Under the pieces are notes generated by a model. It ran no database searches and was not told the DNA's origin. It saw only the letters and a list, made by a program, of their open reading frames with translations. Below, in pieces: positions 24,188-31,965 of a stretch of DNA of 64,000 nucleotides. Origin of the DNA: G963663315 sp963665165 (GTDB lineage Bacteria; Pseudomonadota; Gammaproteobacteria; Arenicellales; Poriferihabitantaceae); assembly GCA_963665165.1 (NCBI GenBank), contig OY761989.1:1054001-1118000 (forward strand). Reading direction: 5' to 3'. The first letter of the stretch is position 1. Each line of letters opens with the position of its first letter. The position numbers were made by a program, and so were the translations under genes.

Positions 24188-26068
24188 ATGGCAGGAAAAT
24201 ACGAAAAAGCCATCAGTATTTCAGAAGCGATTACTTCAATAGAACAACACAAATTTTTATTACCGTCAATTCAAAGAAAATTTGTCTGGAACAGTAGTCA
24301 GATTTGTACGCTGTTCGATTCAGTGATGCGAGGATACCCCATTAATTCTTTTATGATGTGGGAAATCAGCGATCACAACATTAAGAGGGACTACAAATTC
24401 TACGAATTTTTAAAGGAATATTGTGACAGATTTAAAGAAGATAACCCTCATATACCGACCCATGGGAGCTATCACGATTTCAAGGCTGTAATTGACGGTC
24501 AGCAACGACTGACATCGCTCTACATTGGACTTTGCGGGACTTATGCTTACAAGCAACCGAGAGTTTGGTGGCCGCAAGCCTATGATGAAAATAGCCTCCC
24601 ACCTCGAAGATTGTATCTTGACCTGAGTCAACCTCTTAATGCCGAGGATGATCAATCATGGATGAAGTACAACTTTCGCTTTCTGACCAAGGCGCAATCA
24701 GATAATTCACAAGAGTCGAAATCAGATGGTGGTCACCACTGGTTTTGTGTGAGGGATGTTCTGAATTTTGCTCGACATGATTCTGCAACCGATGTACTGA
24801 GAAAGATTGTGATCCCTGAACTGCAGAAGCGTAGATTGTATGGAAATGAATTTCCTGAGAAAACATTGTCCAGGCTTTATGAGGTTATTCGAACTCAGGA
24901 ACTCATCCACTATTTTAATGAGACCAGTCAGGAAATCGACCATGTGCTGGAGGTATTTATCAGAACCAACAGCGGTGGTACTCAGCTTGCTTTCTCCGAT
25001 TTGCTGATATCCATTGCCATAGCACATTGGGATGGTGATTTTCGAAAGGAACTGGACGATCTCACGAAACTGATTTATGGACAGTTTGGTTTCTATCTGG
25101 AGAGAGATTGGGTTCTTAAAACCAGCCTGATGCTGATTGACGCTGACGTCAGTTTTAAGGTGAAGAACTTCACCAAAGAGCAAGTGGAAAAAATACAGGC
25201 CCAATGGCCGGGAATCAAGCAGTGTATACAGGAAACGCTGCGACTTATCCGGCAGCGTTTTGGGATTAATCCACAGTCACTGATTTCGAAAAATGCCGTT
25301 ATTCCTGTTTGTTATTACTTGTACAAACAGAGTCAGGATAAGAAGCCTTTATATCTTACCATTAACAATCTTGCCAAGAACGACGACAACCGTAATCGGA
25401 TCAGCCAGTGGTTCTACATGGCTCTGCTGAAGGGTGTTTTCGGCGGTCAGGCTGATACAATGCTGCGTGGTATGCGTGAGATACTAGGAAAAAACCTGGA
25501 TCAGCAGTCATTTCCATTGGAGGAGATTATTGAGTACTACAAAGCAACGAATAAAGATCTTCGCTTTGATGAGGAGTATATTGATAAACTGTTGAGTATT
25601 CAGTCTGGCGAAAGTCGGTGCCGGCCCCTGTTGCATCTTCTTTTCCCTGAAATGGACGTGACTCAGGTGTTCGATATCGATCATCTTCATCCAAAGAGTC
25701 ATTTTGACAAGGAAAAACTGAAGAAAATTGAATATTTGGTCACTGATGAGAGTCGATTCGATTTTTACCGTGACCCGTCGCATTGGAATACGATCCCAAA
25801 TCTCCACCTGCTTAATGACTCGCAGAACCGTGAAAAGAGTGATCGTTCGCTCAGAGACTGGATTGATGCTAACGTGCATGTACATGCTGAAAATTTACTG
25901 GTTTCCGAAGCAGATCTGGATTTTGAGGCTTTCCCGGAGTTTTTTGAGAAGCGACGCGAAGCCTTGAAACGACGCTTAATGGACAGGGTTCCTATGTCTG
26001 AGTACCTTCCTCCAGAACTATCGCAAGACGACACCGACGAAGAGGTTGGGGATGATATGATGGCATAA
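24188..26068 (+). CDS. DUF262-DUF1524 fusion, GmrSD-like type IV restriction nuclease
   Basis: It has 626 residues from ATG 24188, which has GAGGGAAG 6-7 nt upstream; the ATG at 24173 lies before that site. The N-terminal DUF262 domain shows IQRKFVW (28-34) and DGQQR (103-107), the ParB/Srx-like NTPase signature. The C-terminal DUF1524 part is an HNH-type nuclease with DIDHLHPKSHF (H499 and H501) and LHLLNDSQNREKSDRSL. GmrSD-type proteins cut modified phage DNA or serve in related defence systems. Base composition is clearly more AT-rich than in neighbouring genes, suggesting transfer. Confidence 0.85.
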   Translation: MAGKYEKAISISEAITSIEQHKFLLPSIQRKFVWNSSQICTLFDSVMRGYPINSFMMWEISDHNIKRDYKFYEFLKEYCDRFKEDNPHIPTHGSYHDFKAVIDGQQRLTSLYIGLCGTYAYKQPRVWWPQAYDENSLPPRRLYLDLSQPLNAEDDQSWMKYNFRFLTKAQSDNSQESKSDGGHHWFCVRDVLNFARHDSATDVLRKIVIPELQKRRLYGNEFPEKTLSRLYEVIRTQELIHYFNETSQEIDHVLEVFIRTNSGGTQLAFSDLLISIAIAHWDGDFRKELDDLTKLIYGQFGFYLERDWVLKTSLMLIDADVSFKVKNFTKEQVEKIQAQWPGIKQCIQETLRLIRQRFGINPQSLISKNAVIPVCYYLYKQSQDKKPLYLTINNLAKNDDNRNRISQWFYMALLKGVFGGQADTMLRGMREILGKNLDQQSFPLEEIIEYYKATNKDLRFDEEYIDKLLSIQSGESRCRPLLHLLFPEMDVTQVFDIDHLHPKSHFDKEKLKKIEYLVTDESRFDFYRDPSHWNTIPNLHLLNDSQNREKSDRSLRDWIDANVHVHAENLLVSEADLDFEAFPEFFEKRREALKRRLMDRVPMSEYLPPELSQDDTDEEVGDDMMA

Positions 26069-26206
26069 AATGCCGGGATGATGTTACTCATTTGTCTGAT
26101 AAGTCGTTTCCCGGTTCCTGAACTTCCCTGGCCCATGTACAAACAAACTTGAAGCTGTAATCACGCTGCGCGGACAGGCGCGGGGCTGATCCTTGCACAA
26201 ACGCGG

Positions 26207-27334
26207 TTACTGTGCGATCAGGGATTTCAGTTCGATGTCGAGGCGGTCGAGTATTTCGTCGTATTTGAAGGCGCCGACCTTTTCCCCGCGTTTTTTCAGG
26301 TTGACGTAGCGGGGGCCGCACCACAGTCCCAGGTCGGCGTCGTCGGTCTCTCCGGGGCCATTGACCCGGCAACCCATGACCGCAATGGTGATGGCGTGGT
26401 CTTGCGCGTATCGGGTTCTGGCCTTTACCTGTCGGGCGAGGTCGATGAATTTTTCATTTTCGACCCTGGAGCAACTGGGGCAGCTGATCAGATTGAGCTT
26501 GTCTTTATCGAAATAGACGACGGTCCTGACCCGTCCGTTGGCGATATCCTGCAGTATCTGGCGTCCCGCGGCAATCTCCTGATGTTTGTCTTCATGCGCG
26601 AGGGTCAGGGAAACCCGAATCGTGTCGCCGATACCCCTGCCGATCAGTTGTTCGAATGCGATGCGGGTTTTTTCGATCCCTTCCGGCGGCATCCCGGCTT
26701 CGGTCACGCCCAGGTGCAACGGGATTTCCGGCCGGATTTGCGCGAATTTCTGATAGGCCGCAACGGTTTTTTCAGGGTCGGAATCCTTCAGCGATACACA
26801 ATACCGGGTAAATCCGATCCGGTCCAGCCACTCGGCGTGGTCCAGGGCGCTATCCACCATCGGCGATACGGAATCGCTGTCGTCATACTTTGCCAGCTTG
26901 TCCGGGTCCACTGAACCCGCATTCACTCCAACCCGGATGGCGCAGTCGTTTTTAACGGCGATATCGACCAGATACTGCACCTTGTCCTGCCAGGGCTTTT
27001 TCCTCTCATGATGATACAGGTGACCCGGGTTATAGCGTATCTTGTCGACATGGGGAGCCAGAATTTCCGCCAGACGGTAGTTTTCCTGCAAGTCCACGCT
27101 CAATACCGCATCGCAGTTTTGCCGCAGTTCAATCAACGCCCGGGCATCCTTTTTATTATCGACCGCAATTCGAATGACATCGGCGCCGGCTTCTTCAAGA
27201 GATCGGAGTTGTCTGGCGGTGGCCGTGAGGTCCGTGGTCGGAGTCGCGCACATGCTCTGTACCGCGACCGGATTGCCGTTACCGATTTTTATCCGTCCGA
27301 TTCGCACTTCGCGGGTTTGATTTCGTTGTATCAT
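26207..27334 (-). CDS. ispG: 4-hydroxy-3-methylbut-2-enyl diphosphate synthase (divergent IspG)
   Basis: Penultimate step of the MEP pathway, a [4Fe-4S] enzyme using flavodoxin or ferredoxin. It has 375 residues. VAVQSMCATPTTDLTAT, IRVGVNAGS, HLGVTEAG, RGIGDTIRVSL, the two cysteines of CPSCSR and the third Cys plus Glu of GCRVNGPGE are present. The central and C-terminal parts (e.g. LWCGPRYVNLKKRGEKVGAF) differ from E. coli IspG. It stands alone, facing away from birA, not in the usual rodZ-ispG-hisS setting. It complements dxr in the same window. Confidence 0.92.
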   Translation of the reverse strand: MIQRNQTREVRIGRIKIGNGNPVAVQSMCATPTTDLTATARQLRSLEEAGADVIRIAVDNKKDARALIELRQNCDAVLSVDLQENYRLAEILAPHVDKIRYNPGHLYHHERKKPWQDKVQYLVDIAVKNDCAIRVGVNAGSVDPDKLAKYDDSDSVSPMVDSALDHAEWLDRIGFTRYCVSLKDSDPEKTVAAYQKFAQIRPEIPLHLGVTEAGMPPEGIEKTRIAFEQLIGRGIGDTIRVSLTLAHEDKHQEIAAGRQILQDIANGRVRTVVYFDKDKLNLISCPSCSRVENEKFIDLARQVKARTRYAQDHAITIAVMGCRVNGPGETDDADLGLWCGPRYVNLKKRGEKVGAFKYDEILDRLDIELKSLIAQ

Positions 27335-27372
27335 GTTACACCCCGATTAAAACAACGCATCCTATCCGTTTG

Positions 27373-28170
27373 ATGGAGTTTAGTCAAAAAATTGCAAAGT
27401 ACGACATAGACGGTATACGCCATGCACTGGCGGGTATCGGCCGGTTTTCGGGCGGGCAAATCCATTATTTCGATGAGATCGCGTCCACCAATACCTGGTT
27501 GCTGGAGCAAACCGCTCCGGATGGCTGCATTTGCCTGGCCGAGAACCAGAGCGCAGGAAGGGGGCGCCGGGGGAAATCGTGGGAAAGTTCCCGGTTCGGG
27601 TCGATCCTGCTTTCATTGGGCTGGCGGCTGGGCAGATCCGACATCCGGGGGATGTCCCTGGTTTCGGGTCTTGCCGTAATGGAAAGTTTGCGCGGATTCG
27701 GCGTGCGGCAGGTAGAATTGAAATGGCCAAACGATATTCTGATCGGCGGGAAAAAGGCGGGTGGAATCCTGGTTGAAGTTTCTGCCCTGAATTGTGTGAT
27801 AGGTATTGGATTGAATTACAGGGTGTCTGATGCGGCAGCGGCAAAAATAGATCAGCCCTGGACCGATCTGGCCTCCGCGGGAATCCAGGTCGACCGCGAT
27901 CAACTGGTAGTGGAACTGGTGAAAAACCATGACCGGGTATTGACCGGGTTTACCGAAGGAGGATTCGCCGGATTCGCGGACCAATGGAATCTGGCGGACA
28001 TCTGGCGTAACCAGCCGGTTCAGGTTGTTTCAGGTTCACGAGTGGTACACGGGGTCGCGTCCGGCGTGGATGAAACCGGGGCGTTGTTGATTGCGGGTGA
28101 TGGCGTGGTCCACACGATCATTTCCGGAGAGGTTTCTCTTCACGCCGGCGGTTGGGGAAATCCGGAGTGA
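27373..28170 (+). CDS. birA: Biotin-protein ligase without DNA-binding domain
   Basis: Attaches biotin to the acetyl-CoA carboxylase carrier protein. It has 265 residues from ATG 27373 (a TTG is one codon earlier). The biotin loop GRGRRGKSW is at residues 62-70, KWPNDI starts at 117, and GGILVE and GIGLNY follow. The C-terminal SH3-like cap is present. It is shorter than E. coli BirA (321) because the N-terminal winged helix that represses bio genes is missing, so it should act only as an enzyme. It lies 9 nt before coaX. Confidence 0.95.
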   Translation: MEFSQKIAKYDIDGIRHALAGIGRFSGGQIHYFDEIASTNTWLLEQTAPDGCICLAENQSAGRGRRGKSWESSRFGSILLSLGWRLGRSDIRGMSLVSGLAVMESLRGFGVRQVELKWPNDILIGGKKAGGILVEVSALNCVIGIGLNYRVSDAAAAKIDQPWTDLASAGIQVDRDQLVVELVKNHDRVLTGFTEGGFAGFADQWNLADIWRNQPVQVVSGSRVVHGVASGVDETGALLIAGDGVVHTIISGEVSLHAGGWGNPE

Positions 28171-28179
28171 CTGGCGATT

Positions 28180-28968
28180 ATGAAATTACTGATTGACGCC
28201 GGGAATCGAAGAATCAAATGGGCAACCTCTCTCCAGTTGCATGCACAACCGGAGCCGTCCGCGCAACGGAGGCCGAAAAATCAACCGATCGAAACCGGTT
28301 CCGGGGATTTGTCCGGGGCCCTGGAGCGTGCGTTCACCGGTATGGCTGTGCCTGAAGGGGTCTGGATTTCCAGCGTGGCCGGCCCACGGGTGAACCAGGC
28401 TCTGGACGACGCTTGCAATTCGTTTTGGGGAAGTTCCCCGTTTTTCATGGAGTCCGCCGGGCGGGGGAAAGGTGTGTCCAATCATTACGACAAACCGGCA
28501 GATCTGGGAGTGGACCGCTGGCTGGCCATGGTCGGCGCGCGGAAACTGTCCGGCAAGCGGCCGGTCGTGGTCATGGATGCCGGAACGGCTGTGACGATCG
28601 ACTATGTCGATGTGCAAGGCGTATTCGACGGCGGGGTTATTTTTCCGGGAATGGCGACCATGATATATTCCCTGAATTCCTGCACCGGGCAGATCCGGTC
28701 AACTACCGCAAGCGCTATGAATGAATGCCTGTCTTACCAGAACCCGAGGACCCGGCAGGCAGTGGAAAACGGAGTGGCGCTGGCCGTGGTTTCAGCCATG
28801 GACCGCGCTGCAAGACATTACCAAAACCTGGCGGGGCCGGATTTGAAACTGGTTCTGACAGGGGGGGAGGCGCAGCGGCTGGCTGCCGTGACCGACCACG
28901 AATTTCTGGTTGTCCCCGACCTGGTTTTGATTGGATTGCTGACTATGGTTGAGGAAGGCCCGCAATGA
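28180..28968 (+). CDS. coaX: Type III pantothenate kinase
   Basis: First step of coenzyme A synthesis. It has 262 residues, ASKHA fold. IDAGNRRIKWA near the N-terminus is the phosphate loop, DKPADLGVDRWLAM binds pantothenate, and VVMDAGTAVTIDYVD is the second phosphate motif with its aspartate. It follows birA as in Pseudomonas, where BirA and CoaX serve linked cofactor needs of fatty-acid synthesis. Its TGA overlaps the next start in an ATGA. Confidence 0.96.
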   Translation: MKLLIDAGNRRIKWATSLQLHAQPEPSAQRRPKNQPIETGSGDLSGALERAFTGMAVPEGVWISSVAGPRVNQALDDACNSFWGSSPFFMESAGRGKGVSNHYDKPADLGVDRWLAMVGARKLSGKRPVVVMDAGTAVTIDYVDVQGVFDGGVIFPGMATMIYSLNSCTGQIRSTTASAMNECLSYQNPRTRQAVENGVALAVVSAMDRAARHYQNLAGPDLKLVLTGGEAQRLAAVTDHEFLVVPDLVLIGLLTMVEEGPQ

Positions 28969-29717
28969 AGTGGCTGGTGGTCATTCTGATCGTTGTGAAT
29001 CTGGCGGCTTATCTGTTGGTCGGCGGTCGGCAGAACCCGCTGGAGACTGTGAGGCCCGATTCCGGGTCTGATGTGAATAAAACAGGCATGTTGCTGCTTG
29101 CCGAGGTCGATTCCTTGCAGGCTGCTGCCGCGGACGGTGAATCAGTTGCAGACGACACGGCAAGCGATACTGGCGCGGTGATTGCCGGGGATACGCCGGA
29201 CCCAGCAGTGGCGCCAGCTGGAAATTCGATTGACGGCAATGGGGACCAGCCAGCCGACAAAGCCTGTTATCGACTGGGTCCATTCAGGCAGGAGGATAGT
29301 TGGCAAGCCGCGAAGGCGTGGATGGAGGAGAGCGGGTTCGGGTTCAGGCCCGTCACCGGCGGCAGTCGGCAATTGCTCGCTTTTCGGGTCTACCTGGGAC
29401 CGTTCGCATCGGAGCAGTCGGTTGACGCGATGTTGAAAAGACTGGAGTCCGGGGGGCTGGAGCATTTTCGATACACGGCGGAAAATGGCCTGACCCGAAT
29501 CTCGATGGGGTTGTTCAGTCAGGAGGAATTGGCGGAAAAGTACCTGGATTACCTGGCCAGTAACCAGTTTGAAGCCAAATTCCAGCCGGAGTACCGACAT
29601 CTGGGCCCGTTGAACTGGATGGAAATCACCTCGGCGGATATGGATCGCGCACAGGTATCCGGACATGACTGGGGTGAATCCGGGGTTGGAATGGCCCCAG
29701 TGAATTGCCGGATTTGA
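28965..29717 (+). CDS. SPOR-like membrane-anchored protein
   Basis: It has 250 residues. One N-terminal membrane helix (residues about 3-20, WLVVILIVVNLAAYLLVGG) precedes an acidic, Ala/Asp-rich linker (21-95) and a SPOR-like fold starting at CYRLGPFRQEDSWQAAKAW, with the repeat-like GPF strings typical of these domains (YLGPFASEQSVDAML). SPOR domains bind glycan strands lacking stem peptides at the division site. A hypothetical gene of this type follows coaX in Pseudomonas too. The exact role is unknown. Confidence 0.7.
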   Translation: MKWLVVILIVVNLAAYLLVGGRQNPLETVRPDSGSDVNKTGMLLLAEVDSLQAAAADGESVADDTASDTGAVIAGDTPDPAVAPAGNSIDGNGDQPADKACYRLGPFRQEDSWQAAKAWMEESGFGFRPVTGGSRQLLAFRVYLGPFASEQSVDAMLKRLESGGLEHFRYTAENGLTRISMGLFSQEELAEKYLDYLASNQFEAKFQPEYRHLGPLNWMEITSADMDRAQVSGHDWGESGVGMAPVNCRI

Positions 29718-29721
29718 TCAT

Positions 29722-29754
29722 CGGCTGCCCGCAGCCGCCGCCTGGAACTTTTTT
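29722..29754 (+). terminator. Possible weak terminator after birA-coaX-SPOR genes
   Basis: A 6-bp stem CGGCTG/CAGCCG (722-727 with 732-737 of this kilobase) is followed 11 nt later by a run of six T (29749-29754). The gap between stem and T-run makes it imperfect. Confidence 0.35.
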
Positions 29755-29798
29755 GCGGGTTCTGTTTGGCTGATTCGAAGAAATATCTGCAATTTTAA

Positions 29799-29828
29799 TT
29801 GCATTCAACCCCCTGTTTTGCGTAAAAT
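29799..29828 (+). promoter_or_regulatory. Promoter of the tRNA cluster
   Basis: TTGCAT (29799-29804) and TAAAAT (29823-29828) are 18 nt apart, followed by a GC-rich discriminator CGCGCTCC typical of stable-RNA promoters under stringent control. The start would fall near 29835, about 35 nt before tRNA-Thr(UGU). Confidence 0.75.
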
Positions 29829-29870
29829 CGCGCTCCATTTTTCATTCGTACGGCATCGGGTGTTAATCAT

Positions 29871-30246
29871 GCCCGCATAGCTCAGTTGGCTAGAGCAGCT
29901 GATTTGTAAAATTGCACCTTCATGGGGAAACCTGTGAAGTGGAGGTGGCTAAAACGGGGAAACCTTAACTGGGTCCGGATGGGTTCCCGGCCAGTGGCCG
30001 GTTCTGTCCGCAGGATTCAAATGGCAATCCCGTGCTACATCCCGGAGCAGAAGGTTTCGGGACGGAGTGTAGAGACTTTACACCACCCGCCTAAGTGTTC
30101 CGGTTGACCGGGAATATGGTGAAGAGAAAGTCCAGACCCCAAACGCGGGTTGTATCGCCGATCCGGCGAATTACAGCCAGCGGCCCTGAAAACGGTAGTG
30201 GGTAAGAATCAGCAGGTCGTGGGTTCGAGTCCCTCTGCGGGCTCCA
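29871..30246 (+). tRNA. tRNA-Thr(UGU), interrupted by a group I intron
   Basis: The exons are 29871-29907 (37 nt) and 30207-30246 (40 nt). Joined, they give a 77-nt cloverleaf: acceptor GCCCGCA/TGCGGGC with T73 and encoded CCA, D-arm GCTC/GAGC, anticodon stem GCTGA/TCAGC, loop TTTGTAA with anticodon TGT (29905-29907), and a T-loop TTCGAGT. The T-stem has one U-U mismatch (positions 50 and 64). The tRNA reads ACA (and other ACN) codons. It starts a Thr(UGU)-Tyr-Gly-Thr(GGU) series like the E. coli thrU-tyrU-glyT-thrT cluster. A scanner that does not allow for introns would miss it. Confidence 0.93.
29908..30206 (+). ncRNA. Self-splicing group I intron (IC3-like) in tRNA-Thr(UGU)
   Basis: It is 299 nt, begins AAAATTGCACC and ends in G (GTGGGTAAG). 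The 5' exon ends in U, which can form the required U-G pair: exon anticodon UGU pairs with GCA at 29914-29916 (P1). P2 is a 9-bp stem at 29918-29939 with a GAAA tetraloop. Core strings match the Azoarcus tRNA-Ile intron as I remember it: ACGGGGAAACCTTAA, AATGGCAATCCCGTGC, GGAGTGTAGAGACT, ATGGTGAAGAGAAAGTCC. P7 is GACTTT (30074-30079) with AAAGTC (30127-30132). There is no homing-endonuclease gene; the 61-codon open frame inside is incidental. Confidence 0.93.
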
Positions 30247-30366
30247 TTTTCGGACTGTAATAGCGGGAATGGCGCTGAAATGCCTGGATATGGGCAATCC
30301 CCCTCCCCGTTGAAGTCGGGGACAGGTTCCGGGGGGCTGGCGGAGGAGTTGTTGGCAAGGTCCAGG

Positions 30367-30395
30367 TTGACAGAAATCAGAAATTACGCGATAAT
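30367..30395 (+). promoter_or_regulatory. Second tRNA promoter, before tRNA-Tyr
   Basis: A perfect -35 TTGACA (30367-30372), a 17-nt spacer and GATAAT (30390-30395) lie 25 nt before tRNA-Tyr. It would let Tyr-Gly-Thr-Trp be made independently of the intron-containing first tRNA. The rest of the 174-nt gap has a small CCCCG/CGGGG hairpin (about 30306-30322) and nothing else visible. Confidence 0.75.
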
Positions 30396-30420
30396 TGACC
30401 GTTTGGGCAAAATTTAAACA

Positions 30421-30505
30421 GGAGGGGTTCCCGAGCGGTCAAAGGGGGCAGACTGTAAATCTGCTGGCTCAGCCTTCGGAGGTTCGAATCCTCCCCCCTC
30501 CACCA
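30421..30505 (+). tRNA. tRNA-Tyr(GUA)
   Basis: 85 nt with the long variable arm of class II tRNAs. Acceptor GGAGGGG/CCCCTCC, A73 and encoded CCA; anticodon loop CTGTAAA with GTA at 30455-30457; T-loop TTCGAAT. Second of five tRNAs. Confidence 0.97.
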
Positions 30506-30546
30506 TGATTTACCGGGCGCCGGACGGTTGAAGCGGTTTTTCGAAT

Positions 30547-30621
30547 GCGGGTGTAGTTCAACGGCCAGAACCTCAGCCTTCCAAGCTGATGATGTGGGTT
30601 CGATTCCCATCACCCGCTCCA
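30547..30621 (+). tRNA. tRNA-Gly(UCC)
   Basis: 75 nt. Acceptor GCGGGTG/CACCCGC, T73 and encoded CCA; anticodon stem TCAGC/GCTGA with loop CTTCCAA, anticodon TCC at 30580-30582; T-loop TTCGATT. Very similar to E. coli glyT and in the same position between Tyr and Thr(GGU). Confidence 0.97.
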
Positions 30622-30679
30622 GTCGGCGCTTGAGGAAATTTGCCGGAGGCCAGGGGTTTGTAGAAATGATATTCGAGCT

Positions 30680-30755
<76 letters not shown>

Positions 30756-30774
30756 CTACCGGAGGCGGTGCGGT

Positions 30775-30802
30775 TTGATCAGGTCTTGAGGGGTTTTATA
30801 GT
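30775..30802 (+). promoter_or_regulatory. Candidate promoter for tRNA-Trp, secE and nusG
   Basis: TTGATC (30775-30780), a 16-nt spacer and TATAGT (30797-30802) lie in the 92-nt gap between tRNA-Thr and tRNA-Trp. The match is moderate. Confidence 0.5.
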
Positions 30803-30847
30803 GAACGGTCTGTTAGCGGGGTTATTTGATTCAACAAGTCGGTTCGA

Positions 30848-30923
<76 letters not shown>

Positions 30924-30969
30924 TCGTTCTTGCTCGTAATGTTTTACTGATGATCGGATACCCAATCCA

Positions 30970-31323
30970 GTGATTGACAAAATTAAAATGGTTGCAGCGG
31001 TCCTGATCGTGCTCGCCGCCGTGGCTGCCTGGTATCAATTCAGCGATATCATTCAGTTGGGCCGTATCGGCATGGTCGTCGCCGGGGTGATGCTGGCGGC
31101 CGGCCTGGTATTGACCACGGCGCCCGGACAGGATGCCTGGGCGTTTATCAAGGGAGCGAACATCGAGCGCCAGAAAGTGGTGTGGCCAACCCGGCCGGAA
31201 GCCTTGCAGGTGACACTGATGGTAATCATTCTGGTGATTATTCTGGGATTGATGATGTGGGCGTTCGACGCGCTTTCGTTCTACGCCATCTACGACCTTG
31301 TTCTCAGGGTCAGCGGCGCATAG
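30970..31323 (+). CDS. secE: Preprotein translocase subunit SecE
   Basis: Clamps SecY in the inner membrane. GTG start, 117 residues, three membrane helices like the E. coli form (about residues 5-22, 32-50 and 85-108). The essential conserved part before the last helix reads QKVVWPTRPEALQVTLMVI. It lies between tRNA-Trp and nusG, its normal neighbours. Its partner SecY is at 57004. Confidence 0.95.
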   Translation: MIDKIKMVAAVLIVLAAVAAWYQFSDIIQLGRIGMVVAGVMLAAGLVLTTAPGQDAWAFIKGANIERQKVVWPTRPEALQVTLMVIILVIILGLMMWAFDALSFYAIYDLVLRVSGA

Positions 31324-31351
31324 CCGGCCGATTCATATCAGGTGGATAATC

Positions 31352-31921
31352 ATGAATGATGAAACAGAAGCCGGACAGGTCCGGAACCCCAATATGCGGT
31401 GGTACGTCGTTCAGGCATTTTCAGGTTTTGAAAAACAGGTCAAGAAAGCGCTGCATGACCATATCGCCAGGATGGGGATGGAGGCGTATTTCGGCAGAAT
31501 ACTGGTTCCCACTGAAGAGGTGGTCGAGATGAAGGGCGGTCAGAAACGAACCAGTGAAAGGAAATTTTTTCCTGGATACGTTCTGGTGCAAATGGAACTG
31601 ACCGACAATACCTGGCATCTGGTAAAGGGCGTACCCAGGGTGGCGGGCTTTATCGGCGGTACGGACAACCGGCCGGTCCCGATCACCGACAGGGAAGCCG
31701 AAGAAATTATTCAGCAGATTTCCGACAGCCAGGACAAGCCGAAAATGAAATTCACTTTTGCCCCCGGTGAGATAGTCAGAATTGTCGATGGGCCGTTCCA
31801 GGATTTCAATGCCACGGTCGAAGATGCGAACTTCGAGAAAGCGAAGCTGAAGGTGTCCGTCACGATTTTTGGGCGTTCCACCCCGGTCGAACTCGATTTT
31901 TCCCAGGTCGAAAAAGGCTAG
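31352..31921 (+). CDS. nusG: Transcription termination/antitermination factor NusG
   Basis: Binds RNA polymerase and links it to Rho or to ribosomal S10. ATG 31352 with AGGTGG upstream gives 189 residues; the open frame further upstream overlaps secE and is not conserved. The NGN domain begins MRWYVVQAFSGFEKQVKKAL, VEMKGGQKRTSERKFFPGYV follows, and the C-terminal KOW domain is FAPGEIVRIVDGPFQDFNA. About eight residues longer than E. coli at the N-terminus. Confidence 0.96.
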   Translation: MNDETEAGQVRNPNMRWYVVQAFSGFEKQVKKALHDHIARMGMEAYFGRILVPTEEVVEMKGGQKRTSERKFFPGYVLVQMELTDNTWHLVKGVPRVAGFIGGTDNRPVPITDREAEEIIQQISDSQDKPKMKFTFAPGEIVRIVDGPFQDFNATVEDANFEKAKLKVSVTIFGRSTPVELDFSQVEKG

Positions 31922-31965
31922 GAAAACGATTGCCCTTGTACCCGTTATCTATTTGGAGTTAGCAG

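Noticed and set aside
29922..30107. 61-codon open frame inside the intron
   Set aside because: It lies across conserved catalytic core elements, has no LAGLIDADG or other endonuclease motif, and has no ribosome site.
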